Shown: positions 48,288 through 56,269 of the stretch, piece after piece
Layout of the letters: the number at the start of each line of letters is the position of its first letter
Position numbering within the stretch: the first letter of the stretch is position 1
Source of the DNA: JALZKA01 sp033856515
Lineage (GTDB): Bacteria > Actinomycetota > Thermoleophilia > Solirubrobacterales > 70-9
Reading direction: 5' to 3'
Length of the DNA stretch: 64,000 nt
Assembly (NCBI GenBank): GCA_033856515.1
Contig: JAWVEY010000031.1
Span: 6,586 to 70,585, forward strand
Notes under the pieces: model-generated
The model's input: only the letters and a program-made list of their open reading frames with translations
Database searches by the model: none
Told to the model about the DNA's origin: nothing
Made by a program: the position numbers and the translations under genes

Positions 48288-49476
48288 CCGTGATCTCCTC
48301 CTCGGAGCTGGTTGTTTCTTCATCGGGAGTCTCGGAGTCCCGTGACTGGCGAAGATCCTCCGAGATGCGCACGACGGCTGAGACGAGCGGGGCCGACAAG
48401 ATCAGGCCCGCCGGTCCGAACAGGGCGCCCCCGGCGATCGTAACCACGAGCACCGCGAGGGGGTGTATCCCCAGCGCAGCACCCATCGCAAAGGGCTGAA
48501 CGAGCTGTTGGAGGATCCCGTTGGCAAGGAGCTGCACGACGATCATCCCACCGGCCGCTTCAGGCCCAGCCCCGCCCAGGGCGAGCAGGACCGAGAATGC
48601 AGCGGCAGTCCAAGCGCCCAGATAGGGGATGAACCCGCCGACGAAGGTGACGGCGGCGATCGTGCCGATCAAGGGAACCCCGAGGATGAGCGCGCCCAGA
48701 GTCACGACTCCGGCGTTGAACCCGGCCACGAGCGTCACGCCCAGGAAGTAGCCGCGCAGAGCGCCGAGGGTGCGCCCGCTTACTACATGGGCGACAGGCC
48801 GCGGGACGCCGAAATGCCCCTCGGCCCATTCCCTGATCTTCGGCCCGTCGCTGAGAAAGAAGAAGAGGCTGAGAAGCGTGAGAGCCAGGAAGAATGCGAG
48901 CCCGGAGAGCGCGGTGATCCCCTCGCCGATCCCGTGCAGGAACTGCGAGAACGAGGCGTTTACCGAGGCGCCTGCGCTCTTGTTCGCATCCGCCGCAGTC
49001 GACGGGTCGATTCCGATGTCCTGGAGCCAGCCCTGGAGCGTGCTCCGTGCGTCCGAGAGCTGACCGGTGATGTCACTCGCCTGGCCCGTTATTCCACCTA
49101 CGACCAAGAGGAATAGTCCAACACCAACCGCGATCAGCCCGAGCATGATCAGGACCGCCGCGAGCGGGCGCGGGATCCGGTGATGGTTCATCCACGCGAC
49201 GAGGGGCGAAGCCACCGCAGCCACGACCGCCGCCGTGATCACCGGTGCGACGATCGTCTGCGTGAGCGAGGCCAGCCACACCATTCCGACCAGGAAAAGT
49301 GCGACGCCCACCAAAAGCCAAGCCGTCAGCCCGACGTCTCGCAGCCAACCCGGAGCGGCGAACACTCCTGTCAGCTCGCTGGCGTCAATCTCGACGTAGT
49401 CGCCCTCGGCCGGGCTCTGGGCCACCGCCGGATCGCCCTGGGCCTGGCCTCGCCGCAAGCGTCCCCGGATCCTCAT
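48268..49476 (-). CDS. AI-2E family exporter-like membrane protein
   Basis: This is 402 residues. Hydrophobic helices pair as in the PF01594 family: AWLLVGVALFLVGMVWLASL; TIVAPVITAAVVAAVASPLVAWM; LAAVLIMLGLIAVGVGLFLLVVGGI. In the second half ALRGYFLGVTLVAGFNAGVVTLGALILGVPLIGTIAAVTFVGGFIPYLGAW is the highly conserved core, with the family's IP(Y/N)xG motif. The C-terminal tail is acidic. Relatives export quorum signals or sodium; the substrate here is unknown. Confidence 0.9.
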   Translation of the reverse strand: MRIRGRLRRGQAQGDPAVAQSPAEGDYVEIDASELTGVFAAPGWLRDVGLTAWLLVGVALFLVGMVWLASLTQTIVAPVITAAVVAAVASPLVAWMNHHRIPRPLAAVLIMLGLIAVGVGLFLLVVGGITGQASDITGQLSDARSTLQGWLQDIGIDPSTAADANKSAGASVNASFSQFLHGIGEGITALSGLAFFLALTLLSLFFFLSDGPKIREWAEGHFGVPRPVAHVVSGRTLGALRGYFLGVTLVAGFNAGVVTLGALILGVPLIGTIAAVTFVGGFIPYLGAWTAAAFSVLLALGGAGPEAAGGMIVVQLLANGILQQLVQPFAMGAALGIHPLAVLVVTIAGGALFGPAGLILSAPLVSAVVRISEDLRQSRDSETPDEETTSSEEEITDDNTDP

Positions 49477-49496
49477 CCAGGCGAGCCTAATGCGCC

Positions 49497-49898
49497 CTAA
49501 GCCAGCGCCTTGCGCTTCAGGGCGTCGAATTCCTCCTGGGTGATGTCGCCGCTCTCGAGGAGGGCCTTCGCGCTGGCGATCTCGCCGGCAGGGCCGCCGC
49601 CGCCCGCGACCTCACGGATGTGCTGCTCCATCACCTTCTGTTGGGCCTGCATGTGCTTGACGTTCCGCTCAGCCATGTGCTGACCCTGGCTGATCAGATA
49701 GACCAAGACGCCTAGGAACGGGATGAGAATAATCAGGAAGGTCCACCCGGCCTTGCCCCCGCCGCTCAGATCGTGCCTGCGAAAGACATCGCTCAGGACC
49801 GCGATGACCGTCCAGATCCAGATCACCCACGCGAAGAAGACGATGATCGTCCAGATGACCTCGAGCAGGGGATAGTTGTTTTCGGCGGCGAGCAGCAT
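49497..49898 (-). CDS. PLDc_N and SHOCT domain small membrane protein
   Basis: This is 133 residues. Two helices (LLEVIWTIIVFFAWVIWIWTVIAVLSDVF; GWTFLIILIPFLGVLVYLI) with RRHDLSGGGKAGW between them give the phospholipase-D-nuclease N-terminal (PLDc_N) pattern. A short linker leads to IASAKALLESGDITQEEFDALKRKAL, a SHOCT domain. Function is unknown. It is the third SHOCT protein in the window and lies 20 bp upstream of the AI-2E-type gene on the same strand. Confidence 0.85.
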   Translation of the reverse strand: MLLAAENNYPLLEVIWTIIVFFAWVIWIWTVIAVLSDVFRRHDLSGGGKAGWTFLIILIPFLGVLVYLISQGQHMAERNVKHMQAQQKVMEQHIREVAGGGGPAGEIASAKALLESGDITQEEFDALKRKALA

Positions 49899-49999
49899 TC
49901 ACGACTCCGTTCGTTTCAAGGATGTTTGCCCACACTACTGGCAGGGAAGCCGTGGTGGTTTTGCGGTCTTGTGACCTCTCATGCGACTATGTCGGTGCT

Positions 50000-50599
50000 T
50001 TGAGCACGAACGACTCACCCACTCCGCCACCGGCTCCAACCGCTGGCAACGCGCTGATCGGCGCCCTAGGGCTCAGTGCGCGGGTGATGGCTTCCGCCGC
50101 TATAGGGGCGACCGCGGCGGCTCGCGCGGTGGCGCGTCCCGGCGTCGGAGCCGTCCGAAGCGGCCTCGCCACGCCGCCCGGGCAGGCAGCTCGCGCCGAA
50201 GCGCACGCGCTGCTCGAGAGCCTCGATGCCGCAGGCCGCAGGGATCTCGCCCGAGCCAGGGCTGAGATCGATCTGGCGATCGACAGGGCGATCGACCGCG
50301 TGACCGCCGACGCGGTCTCATCCCAGCGCACCTCGCGGGCGATCGAGCGGCTACTGGAGAGCGAAGACCTCTGGCGGATCGTGGACCGGATTGCGTCCAG
50401 CCCCGAAGTGCTGAACGCAATCGCCAGCGCAAGCGCCGGGCTGACCGGAGTGGTCGCCGACGAAGCGCGCAAGCGCACGGTCACCGCCGACGAATTCGCC
50501 GAGCGCGTCGCGCGCAAGGTGCTCAGGCGTACGCCTCGCGAGCCCCAGCCACGTGCACTGGAAACCGCCTCCAGAGAGAACGGCCCGCCGCAACCGTGA
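50000..50599 (+). CDS. Hypothetical helical protein
   Basis: This is about 199 residues from TTG 50000; an ATG at 49922 in the same frame would add 26 residues of unlikely sequence. The N-terminus has a weakly hydrophobic stretch (NALIGALGLSARVMASAAIG). The body is helical and Arg/Ala rich (RDLARARAEIDLAIDRAIDRV; AIERLLESEDLWRIVDRIASS). No family is recognised. It overlaps the RDD gene by GTGA, so the two are translationally coupled. Confidence 0.65.
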   Translation: MSTNDSPTPPPAPTAGNALIGALGLSARVMASAAIGATAAARAVARPGVGAVRSGLATPPGQAARAEAHALLESLDAAGRRDLARARAEIDLAIDRAIDRVTADAVSSQRTSRAIERLLESEDLWRIVDRIASSPEVLNAIASASAGLTGVVADEARKRTVTADEFAERVARKVLRRTPREPQPRALETASRENGPPQP

Positions 50600-51135
50600 C
50601 GGACGTGACACCGGAGGGGTCAGACCCCAACCGTGGGGTCAGACCCCAACCGTGGGGTCAGACCCCAAGCGTCGGCTCCGTCCCCGCTGAGTACGCGGGC
50701 ATCGTCAGCCGCGCATGTGCCTTCGCGCTGGATGTGGCCATCGTGCAGGCAAGCCTCTTCGCAGTGGGTGCCGTGATCGCCCTGATCGCCGAGGCGTTCG
50801 GCGAGGTCTCGATTGACGTAGGCGCCTTGGAGGTCGTCTTGGGAGCGCTCGCGTGGATCGCAGCCTTCGACGTGTACCTGATCACCTTTTGGTGGCTTGC
50901 GGGCCAGACGCCGGGTATGCGCCTCCTGGGAATCGACGTGATCACGACGGAGGGAGCCCGGGTGAAGCCGGCGCGAGGAGTGGTTCGCATCGTCGGGATG
51001 GTCCTGGCGGCGATCCCGCTTTTCGCCGGCTATCTGCCGATCCTCACCAACGAAAAGCGCCAGGGATTTCACGACAAGCTCGCTAGAACTGTGGTGCGCT
51101 ATCGCGCGCCGGAGCCCGTTCGCAGGCGGGCCTAA
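50596..51135 (+). CDS. RDD-family membrane protein
   Basis: This is 179 residues if the GTG at 50596 is used. SRACAFALDVAIVQASLFAVG contains the Arg-Asp pattern (R...FxxD) that names the family, and FWWLAGQTPGMRLLGIDVI is the second conserved block. There are three hydrophobic helices. Residues about 7-24 are encoded by three tandem copies of a GGGGTCAGACCCC palindrome with a 19-bp period, so the N-terminal tail is probably repeat-derived. RDD proteins are poorly understood; some are linked to ion tolerance. It is coupled to the preceding gene. Confidence 0.82.
   Translation: MTDVTPEGSDPNRGVRPQPWGQTPSVGSVPAEYAGIVSRACAFALDVAIVQASLFAVGAVIALIAEAFGEVSIDVGALEVVLGALAWIAAFDVYLITFWWLAGQTPGMRLLGIDVITTEGARVKPARGVVRIVGMVLAAIPLFAGYLPILTNEKRQGFHDKLARTVVRYRAPEPVRRRA
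50616..50666. repeat. Three tandem GGGGTCAGACCCC palindromes, 19-bp period
   Basis: Copies start at 50616, 50635 and 50654 and are separated by AACCGT. Each is an odd palindrome around a central A. Because 19 is not a multiple of three, each copy is read in a different frame inside the RDD gene and none creates a stop. Confidence 0.9.
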
Positions 51136-51902
51136 GCCTTCGAGAAATACTCGAGCGCCGTCCGGGTCTTGGTCTGCTGCTCGTCCCCGAGCTCTACTCC
51201 AGCCTCGGTCAGGAAGGCCCTCGCCTCGGCGGCTACGTCAAACGCGTCAGCTGGGGCGCACTTAGTCGAGAGCTCGAGGATCCTGGTCCCGTCGGGGTAG
51301 TTCCACAGCTCAACCGCGAGCTTCTGGCCCATCTTCTTCGGCCTGGTCTTGAGCTTCATCACGTTGACGGGGCCGAGCACCATGAGGTCGTCGAGCTCGA
51401 CGCCCTCCGGCGCATTGGCCGTAAAGAAGGCCCGCTGGGACTTCGAGAACAGCTTGCGGAGGGGAATCTCGCCTGCGATCGCCCCCTTGACGCGCGGCTT
51501 CTTGAGCGTGCCCTTGTACGACGCCGAGCACACGAAGCCGCCAGGCATAGCGTCCACCTCGACGACGAAGTTCTTGGACTTGCGCTCGCGTGCCTCCAGC
51601 GTTGCCGGCTCGACTGGCCGCAGCTTCACAACAGAGTCGTCGGGTCGCCCCTGGCTGCGGCGGGCCCTGGCGACAAGGCCTGCCTCGTCGAGGGCCAGGT
51701 CAGCCGTGTCGAAGAAGAAGATCTGCCGGATGTACGCCTCCAAGGGATCGATCCCGAGCGCCTTTAGCGTCGAGTAGCGATGCTCCTCCGACACGGTCAG
51801 CTTGAGCTCGACGGAATCTGCCGAACCGGTGAGGGCCAGCAACTCGCGGACCTGGTCGTCGTTCAAAGTGGGCGCCTCCGGGAGCTTCTTCGCGCGTGTC
51901 AT
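51132..51902 (-). CDS. CYTH-like triphosphate tunnel domain protein
   Basis: This is 256 residues from the ATG at 51902; a GTG at 51929 would add nine residues partly encoded by a palindromic repeat. The opening SVELKLTVSEEHRYSTLKALG contains an ExK element like the CYTH signature. IRQIFFFDTADLALDEAGLVARARR matches the second strand pair, with arginines lining the tunnel. VELWNYPDGTRILELSTKC lies near the end. CYTH proteins act on triphosphates or make cAMP; the product here is open. It converges on the RDD gene with a 4-bp overlap. Confidence 0.75.
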   Translation of the reverse strand: MTRAKKLPEAPTLNDDQVRELLALTGSADSVELKLTVSEEHRYSTLKALGIDPLEAYIRQIFFFDTADLALDEAGLVARARRSQGRPDDSVVKLRPVEPATLEARERKSKNFVVEVDAMPGGFVCSASYKGTLKKPRVKGAIAGEIPLRKLFSKSQRAFFTANAPEGVELDDLMVLGPVNVMKLKTRPKKMGQKLAVELWNYPDGTRILELSTKCAPADAFDVAAEARAFLTEAGVELGDEQQTKTRTALEYFSKA

Positions 51903-51932
51903 ACGTGCAGATAACACTGTGTCAGGCACCTT

Positions 51933-51967
51933 ACGGAAGGCTCAAGTCCCCTCGCCCGCCCTTCCGT
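51933..51967. promoter_or_regulatory. Hairpin in the divergent gap before the M14 carboxypeptidase gene
   Basis: ACGGAAGG (51933-51940) and CCTTCCGT (51960-51967) are perfect 8-bp complements around a 19-base loop beginning CTCAAGTCC. It lies between two divergently transcribed genes, so it is not a terminator for either. The CTCAAG element with TTCCGTCGAA about 15 bases on could be a promoter of an alternative sigma factor; this is a guess. Confidence 0.4.
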
Positions 51968-52033
51968 CGAAGATTTTGATACTTTCGTCGCAGGGGGCCA
52001 TCCGGTTTTTCACCAGGGAGGCGTTCGGATCAC

Positions 52034-55000
52034 ATGTTGGAAGCGCACACGGTGCTAGGCGCTGGAGTCCGGCGCCGCTGCCTCAGCCTCGCGATCGTCC
52101 TCGCCTTCGCCGGGATCGCGGTCTCTGCTGCTCCCGCATCGGCGGAAAGCCTCAACGCGTACCGACTGGACGCATCTGCCAAGAACCTGAAGGCACTCGC
52201 CCAACAAGGCTTCGACGTGACCGAAGGCCGCGACCTGGACCGAGGGACGATCGACGTGGTCGGCTATCGCGCCGACTTCGCGAAGCTCGACGCGGAGCGA
52301 CTGACCAACTACCGCGCCCCCGCATCCGCACAGCGAAGCGCCCAGAGTGACGCGACCGCCAGCGCGACCGACGCTGCCTACGATGTCTGGACCAAGTACG
52401 ACGCCGTTGCGGACGACGACAAGGAGCAGTACACCGAGACGTACGAGCGGGTGCTCGCCGACTATCCCGACATCACCGCCGAACTTGTGGCCGGCACAAC
52501 CTACGGCGGACGGGACATCACTGCCATCCAGGTGACCAAGGACGCAACCGGCTCGGACATCCCCGGCCGGCCCGCGGTCCTCTACAACGCTATGCAGCAC
52601 GCGCGTGAGTGGCTCGCCGGTGAGACGTGCCGGCGGACCCTCGACTACTTCCTCGGCCATTACGGCAAGACGACCAGCGCAGGCACGGAGGCGACGAAGC
52701 TCGTCAACAACACCGAGCTGTGGTTCGTCTGCGTGAACAACCCGGACGGCTACGAGTACACGTTCACGCCGGGCAACCGCCTCTGGCGAAAGAACCTGGC
52801 TGACAACGACAACAACAACGTGATCGACAACAACGACGGCGTCGATCCGAACCGAAACTTCTCCGAGCACTGGGGTCTCGACAACGACGGCAGCTCCCCA
52901 GACCCCACCTCGGAGACCTATCGCGGCCCAAGCCCCGCCTCAGAGCCGGAAACCACTGCGATGGAGGCGCTCTTCGAGGAGATCCATCCCGTCTTCCAGA
53001 AGAACGACCACACCGCCGCCGCGCTTCTGCTCTACCCGATGGGCTTCCAGCAGGACACCAAGAGCGCCGACAACGAGATCTTCACCGCGCTGGCGGGCGA
53101 CGTCTTCAAGCCCGCCATTCCTGGCTTCATCCCCGAGCTGTCCGCCGGCCTCTACATCACGAACGGTGACTTCACCGACTGGGCCTACAACGATCAGGAC
53201 ACGCTCTCCTTCACGCCTGAGGGCACGCCTGCCGAGGACGTGAACGTGACCGGATTCGAGTACCCGGACTCGCCGCAGCAGATCCAGCAGGAATTCGAGC
53301 GGCACCTGCCCTTCATCCTCGACCTGGCGAAGTCTGCGAACGACCCGGCCAACCCCCACTCTCACCTCGAAAACACGGCGGCCGACTTCACCGTCGACAC
53401 GTTCAAGGACTCCTACGGAAGTCCCCAGCTCGTCGGCGCCGTGGTCAAGCGCGAGCTCGGCAAGGTGAAGATGAAGTACAAGATCAACGGCAAGAAGACC
53501 AAGACGGTGCCGACAACGAATTACGAGGGCGGCGAGCGCTACTACACGGAGCCGGGCGTCTTCTATCACCGGGTGCGGGGCTCCGTGCCGGGAACGAAAC
53601 CGGGCGACGAGGTGAAGGTGTGGTTCGTCGCGGGAGGCGAGAAGTCGAAGTCGTTCACCTACGACGCCGAGGTCGAGACGAACCATCCCGTGCTGATCCT
53701 CTCGAACGAGGACTGGTCGGGCGTCCAGCCGAACCCCGCGCCGCTCGCGGGACCCCAGTACCTCGATTACTACACCGACGCGCTCGATGCCGCCGGCGTC
53801 GACTACGACATCTATGACGTCGACGCGCACGGCCGTCGTCCGCCCAGTCCGCTCGGCGTCCTCGGCCACTACTCGCACGTGGTCTGGTACACGGGCGACG
53901 ACTACGTGCCGCGCGAGCCCGACGCGCCGGGTGGCTCCGGCATCACCAAGGGTGCCGTGGACACGCAGAATGCGGTTCGCGACTATCTCAACGACGGCGG
54001 CAAGCTCTTCTACACCGGCAAGAACGCCGGCCGCGTCTTCGCCGAGGGCTACCTCTACAACCCGTTCCAGGAAGAGGAGGGCACCTATTGCCAGAACGGG
54101 AACCCGACCTGCATCCTCGTCCAGGACGACTTCCTTCAGTACTGGCTGGGCGCGTACCGGTATGTCGGCGGAGGAGGGCTCGACCCCAGCGACGATTCGA
54201 TCTTCCCGGTCGAGGGAACGGCCGGCCCGTTCGACCCGCTTTCGCTCACGTTCAACGGACCGGATTCGGCAGAGAACGGAGACTTCGCGTCGACGCTACT
54301 CGTGACCTCCTCGGTCCTGCCGCCAGCCGAGTTCCCGACGTTCGCCGACTCGGCCGCCGCAGCGGAGTGGGTCCGGCCTTTCGCCTCGCCGTTCGAGCCC
54401 CACACCGGCGACTGGTTCATGTCGGCGGGCGCCCACGACGCCGCGTACAAGCGCCTGCAGAAGTCGTTCTCGGTGCCGGCGGGCGGGGCCAAGTTCAAGC
54501 TCTCGACGTCCTTCGACCTCGAGGCCGACTACGACTACATCTTCGTCGAGATCCACACCGTGGGCGACGACGACTGGACGACGCTCGCTGACGAGAACGG
54601 GAACACCTCCGACGACGTCGGCCTCTCGTGTCCCTCCACCGGCGACGGCTCCGACTGGCAGTCCAACCATCCGTTCCTCGCGCACTACCAGACCAAGATC
54701 GATGGTGGCGACGATTGCGACCCGACCGGCTCAAGCGGATCATGGAACGCCGCCACGGGCAACTCCGCGGGCTGGCAGGACTGGTCCATGCCGATTCCCG
54801 CGGCATACAACGGCGAGAACATCGAGATCTCGATCTCGGTCGTGAGCGACCCAGCAGTGCAAGGCCTCGGAGCCTGGGTTGACGACGTCAAGCTCGAGGA
54901 CAGCGGCGGCAGCCCGATCAACTCGGCCGACCCATCGTTCGAGAGCGGACAGGACGGCTGGACCACGCCCGGCCCGCCCCCACCACCCGGCCCGGGCGGC

Positions 55001-55171
55001 CAGTCGGATGAGACCGGCTGGGAGCGGGCGCAGAGCGCGCCATTCGTCGAGACGCCGATCACGACCACCGACAACACGGTCTATACGGGCTTCGGCTTCG
55101 AGGCCGTCACCGGCGCTGCGAACCGTGCTGCGCTGATGGAAGCCGCGCTGGCGCACCTCGGCCTGCCCTAG
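52034..55171 (+). CDS. Large secreted M14 zinc carboxypeptidase
   Basis: This is 1045 residues with a signal peptide (RRCLSLAIVLAFAGIAVSAAPASA). AMQHAREWLAGETC supplies the zinc ligands H189 and E192. DGVDPNRNFSEHWG is the substrate-binding block. NDHTAAALLLYPMG gives H326 and TLSFTPEG the catalytic Glu, E396, so the M14 site looks complete. Residues about 450-1045 form a large beta-rich region (TYDAEVETNHPVLILSNEDW; FKLSTSFDLEADYDYIFVEIHT) resembling the immune-inhibitor-A-type C-terminus. AGGGAGG lies somewhat far upstream of the ATG. It should digest peptides outside the cell. Confidence 0.92.
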   Translation: MLEAHTVLGAGVRRRCLSLAIVLAFAGIAVSAAPASAESLNAYRLDASAKNLKALAQQGFDVTEGRDLDRGTIDVVGYRADFAKLDAERLTNYRAPASAQRSAQSDATASATDAAYDVWTKYDAVADDDKEQYTETYERVLADYPDITAELVAGTTYGGRDITAIQVTKDATGSDIPGRPAVLYNAMQHAREWLAGETCRRTLDYFLGHYGKTTSAGTEATKLVNNTELWFVCVNNPDGYEYTFTPGNRLWRKNLADNDNNNVIDNNDGVDPNRNFSEHWGLDNDGSSPDPTSETYRGPSPASEPETTAMEALFEEIHPVFQKNDHTAAALLLYPMGFQQDTKSADNEIFTALAGDVFKPAIPGFIPELSAGLYITNGDFTDWAYNDQDTLSFTPEGTPAEDVNVTGFEYPDSPQQIQQEFERHLPFILDLAKSANDPANPHSHLENTAADFTVDTFKDSYGSPQLVGAVVKRELGKVKMKYKINGKKTKTVPTTNYEGGERYYTEPGVFYHRVRGSVPGTKPGDEVKVWFVAGGEKSKSFTYDAEVETNHPVLILSNEDWSGVQPNPAPLAGPQYLDYYTDALDAAGVDYDIYDVDAHGRRPPSPLGVLGHYSHVVWYTGDDYVPREPDAPGGSGITKGAVDTQNAVRDYLNDGGKLFYTGKNAGRVFAEGYLYNPFQEEEGTYCQNGNPTCILVQDDFLQYWLGAYRYVGGGGLDPSDDSIFPVEGTAGPFDPLSLTFNGPDSAENGDFASTLLVTSSVLPPAEFPTFADSAAAAEWVRPFASPFEPHTGDWFMSAGAHDAAYKRLQKSFSVPAGGAKFKLSTSFDLEADYDYIFVEIHTVGDDDWTTLADENGNTSDDVGLSCPSTGDGSDWQSNHPFLAHYQTKIDGGDDCDPTGSSGSWNAATGNSAGWQDWSMPIPAAYNGENIEISISVVSDPAVQGLGAWVDDVKLEDSGGSPINSADPSFESGQDGWTTPGPPPPPGPGGQSDETGWERAQSAPFVETPITTTDNTVYTGFGFEAVTGAANRAALMEAALAHLGLP

Positions 55172-56262
55172 GCCGGGCGGAGCAGCGCCAGCGCATCCTC
55201 CAGCTTGCACGCGGCGAGCCCCGCGTGGCCATCATCCACCGCAAACCCAAGAACGAGCATGTCGTCCGCGATCGCGATCCCGGTCGGACGCTCCGCGGGA
55301 CGATCGGAGAAGCGGAAAGTCGGGGAGATCTCCGCGATCGCACTGCCCGCGCCGCGCATGACGAGACGGTGCTGACCCTCGCCGTTGTCCTCCACGGATA
55401 GGAGCTCGCCCTCGCTGAGCGGAACGCTCTCTCCGAGTTCGGCTCCCTCGATCTCGATTGCCGCGCCCTGGCTTGTCGCGAACATGGTCTCGACCAGGTC
55501 ATTCAAAAGGGGCGCGGGCGATGGGTCGGGCAGGGCCGCGAGCGGGGAAAGTGGAGGTCCCTCCCCCTCGGCCGCCGCGTAGTCGCGGTACGGCCAGGCC
55601 GCCTGCATCGTCACGTGGGCCGGCATCTCGTGTGCCGGGCGGACAACTGAGTCGATTGCCTCCTGCAGCATCAGCGGTGGGTAGGCGGCGAGGCCATTCG
55701 ACGGAAAGGTGATGTGCTCCTCGACGACGTTCGAGAGCTCCGGGATCGGCACGCTCCCAAGCCGATCGACGACCTCCTGGGCGTAGCGATGGCTGATCCA
55801 ATAGCCGTGCGCGCCCCAGCTGTGCCACGGAATGACGGGCACCAGGTTCTCCTGCGCCGGATCGCGGCCGGACCAGATCAGGCCTTCCGGCCAGCCCCAG
55901 ACCATGAATCCCAGAAGAAGCATGCCGGCGTCGTCCGGCAGGTTCGCGAGCGCGGCAGGCAGGCGCTCGGCGAACTCGTTGTGGATGAGGACGTCGTCCT
56001 CGCAGATGATCGCACCGCCCTCTGACTCGGGGACTTCCTCAAGCATGCGGCGCATGCACTTGACGTGCGAGGCGGTCACATACCGGCCCGCCATCGCCTT
56101 CCACTCTTCGCTCTCCTCGCGCGGCATCTGGATCTCGATCGCCGGCACCATCTGAGCCCTGTCGAGGCCGTGATGGCGAAAGCGCCGCTCCATCCGCTCG
56201 CGCCGAGCGACGGAGGACGGCAGATGGACGCAGTAAACGGCCGGAGGGGTCAGACCCCTCAT
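55168..56262 (-). CDS. GT25-like glycosyltransferase
   Basis: This is 364 residues. YCVHLPSSVARRERMERRFRHHGL is the N-terminal GT25 block, and GGAIICEDDVLIHNEFAERL carries the acidic EDD motif for metal and nucleotide-sugar binding. WGAHGYWISHRYAQEVVDRL is the downstream family block. The last 120 residues are a separate beta-rich unit of unknown role. The first eight codons (MRGLTPPA) come from a GGGGTCAGACCCC palindrome at 56244-56260, and no other good start exists before the conserved region. Its stop overlaps that of the M14 gene by four bases. Confidence 0.78.
   Translation of the reverse strand: MRGLTPPAVYCVHLPSSVARRERMERRFRHHGLDRAQMVPAIEIQMPREESEEWKAMAGRYVTASHVKCMRRMLEEVPESEGGAIICEDDVLIHNEFAERLPAALANLPDDAGMLLLGFMVWGWPEGLIWSGRDPAQENLVPVIPWHSWGAHGYWISHRYAQEVVDRLGSVPIPELSNVVEEHITFPSNGLAAYPPLMLQEAIDSVVRPAHEMPAHVTMQAAWPYRDYAAAEGEGPPLSPLAALPDPSPAPLLNDLVETMFATSQGAAIEIEGAELGESVPLSEGELLSVEDNGEGQHRLVMRGAGSAIAEISPTFRFSDRPAERPTGIAIADDMLVLGFAVDDGHAGLAACKLEDALALLRPA
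56244..56260. repeat. GGGGTCAGACCCC palindrome at the start of the GT25 gene
   Basis: GAGGGGTCAGACCCCTC is a 17-base odd palindrome. It shares CCGGAGGGGTCAGACCCC with the copy at 50611-50628. It directly follows the ATG of the GT25-like gene and lies 9 bp from the stop of the upstream epimerase gene. Confidence 0.85.
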
Positions 56263-56269
56263 CGTTTGC

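Noticed and set aside
50616..50666. CRISPR-like array
   Set aside because: The three 13-base repeats with 6-base spacers are far too short, and the spacers are identical; they are tandem palindromes.
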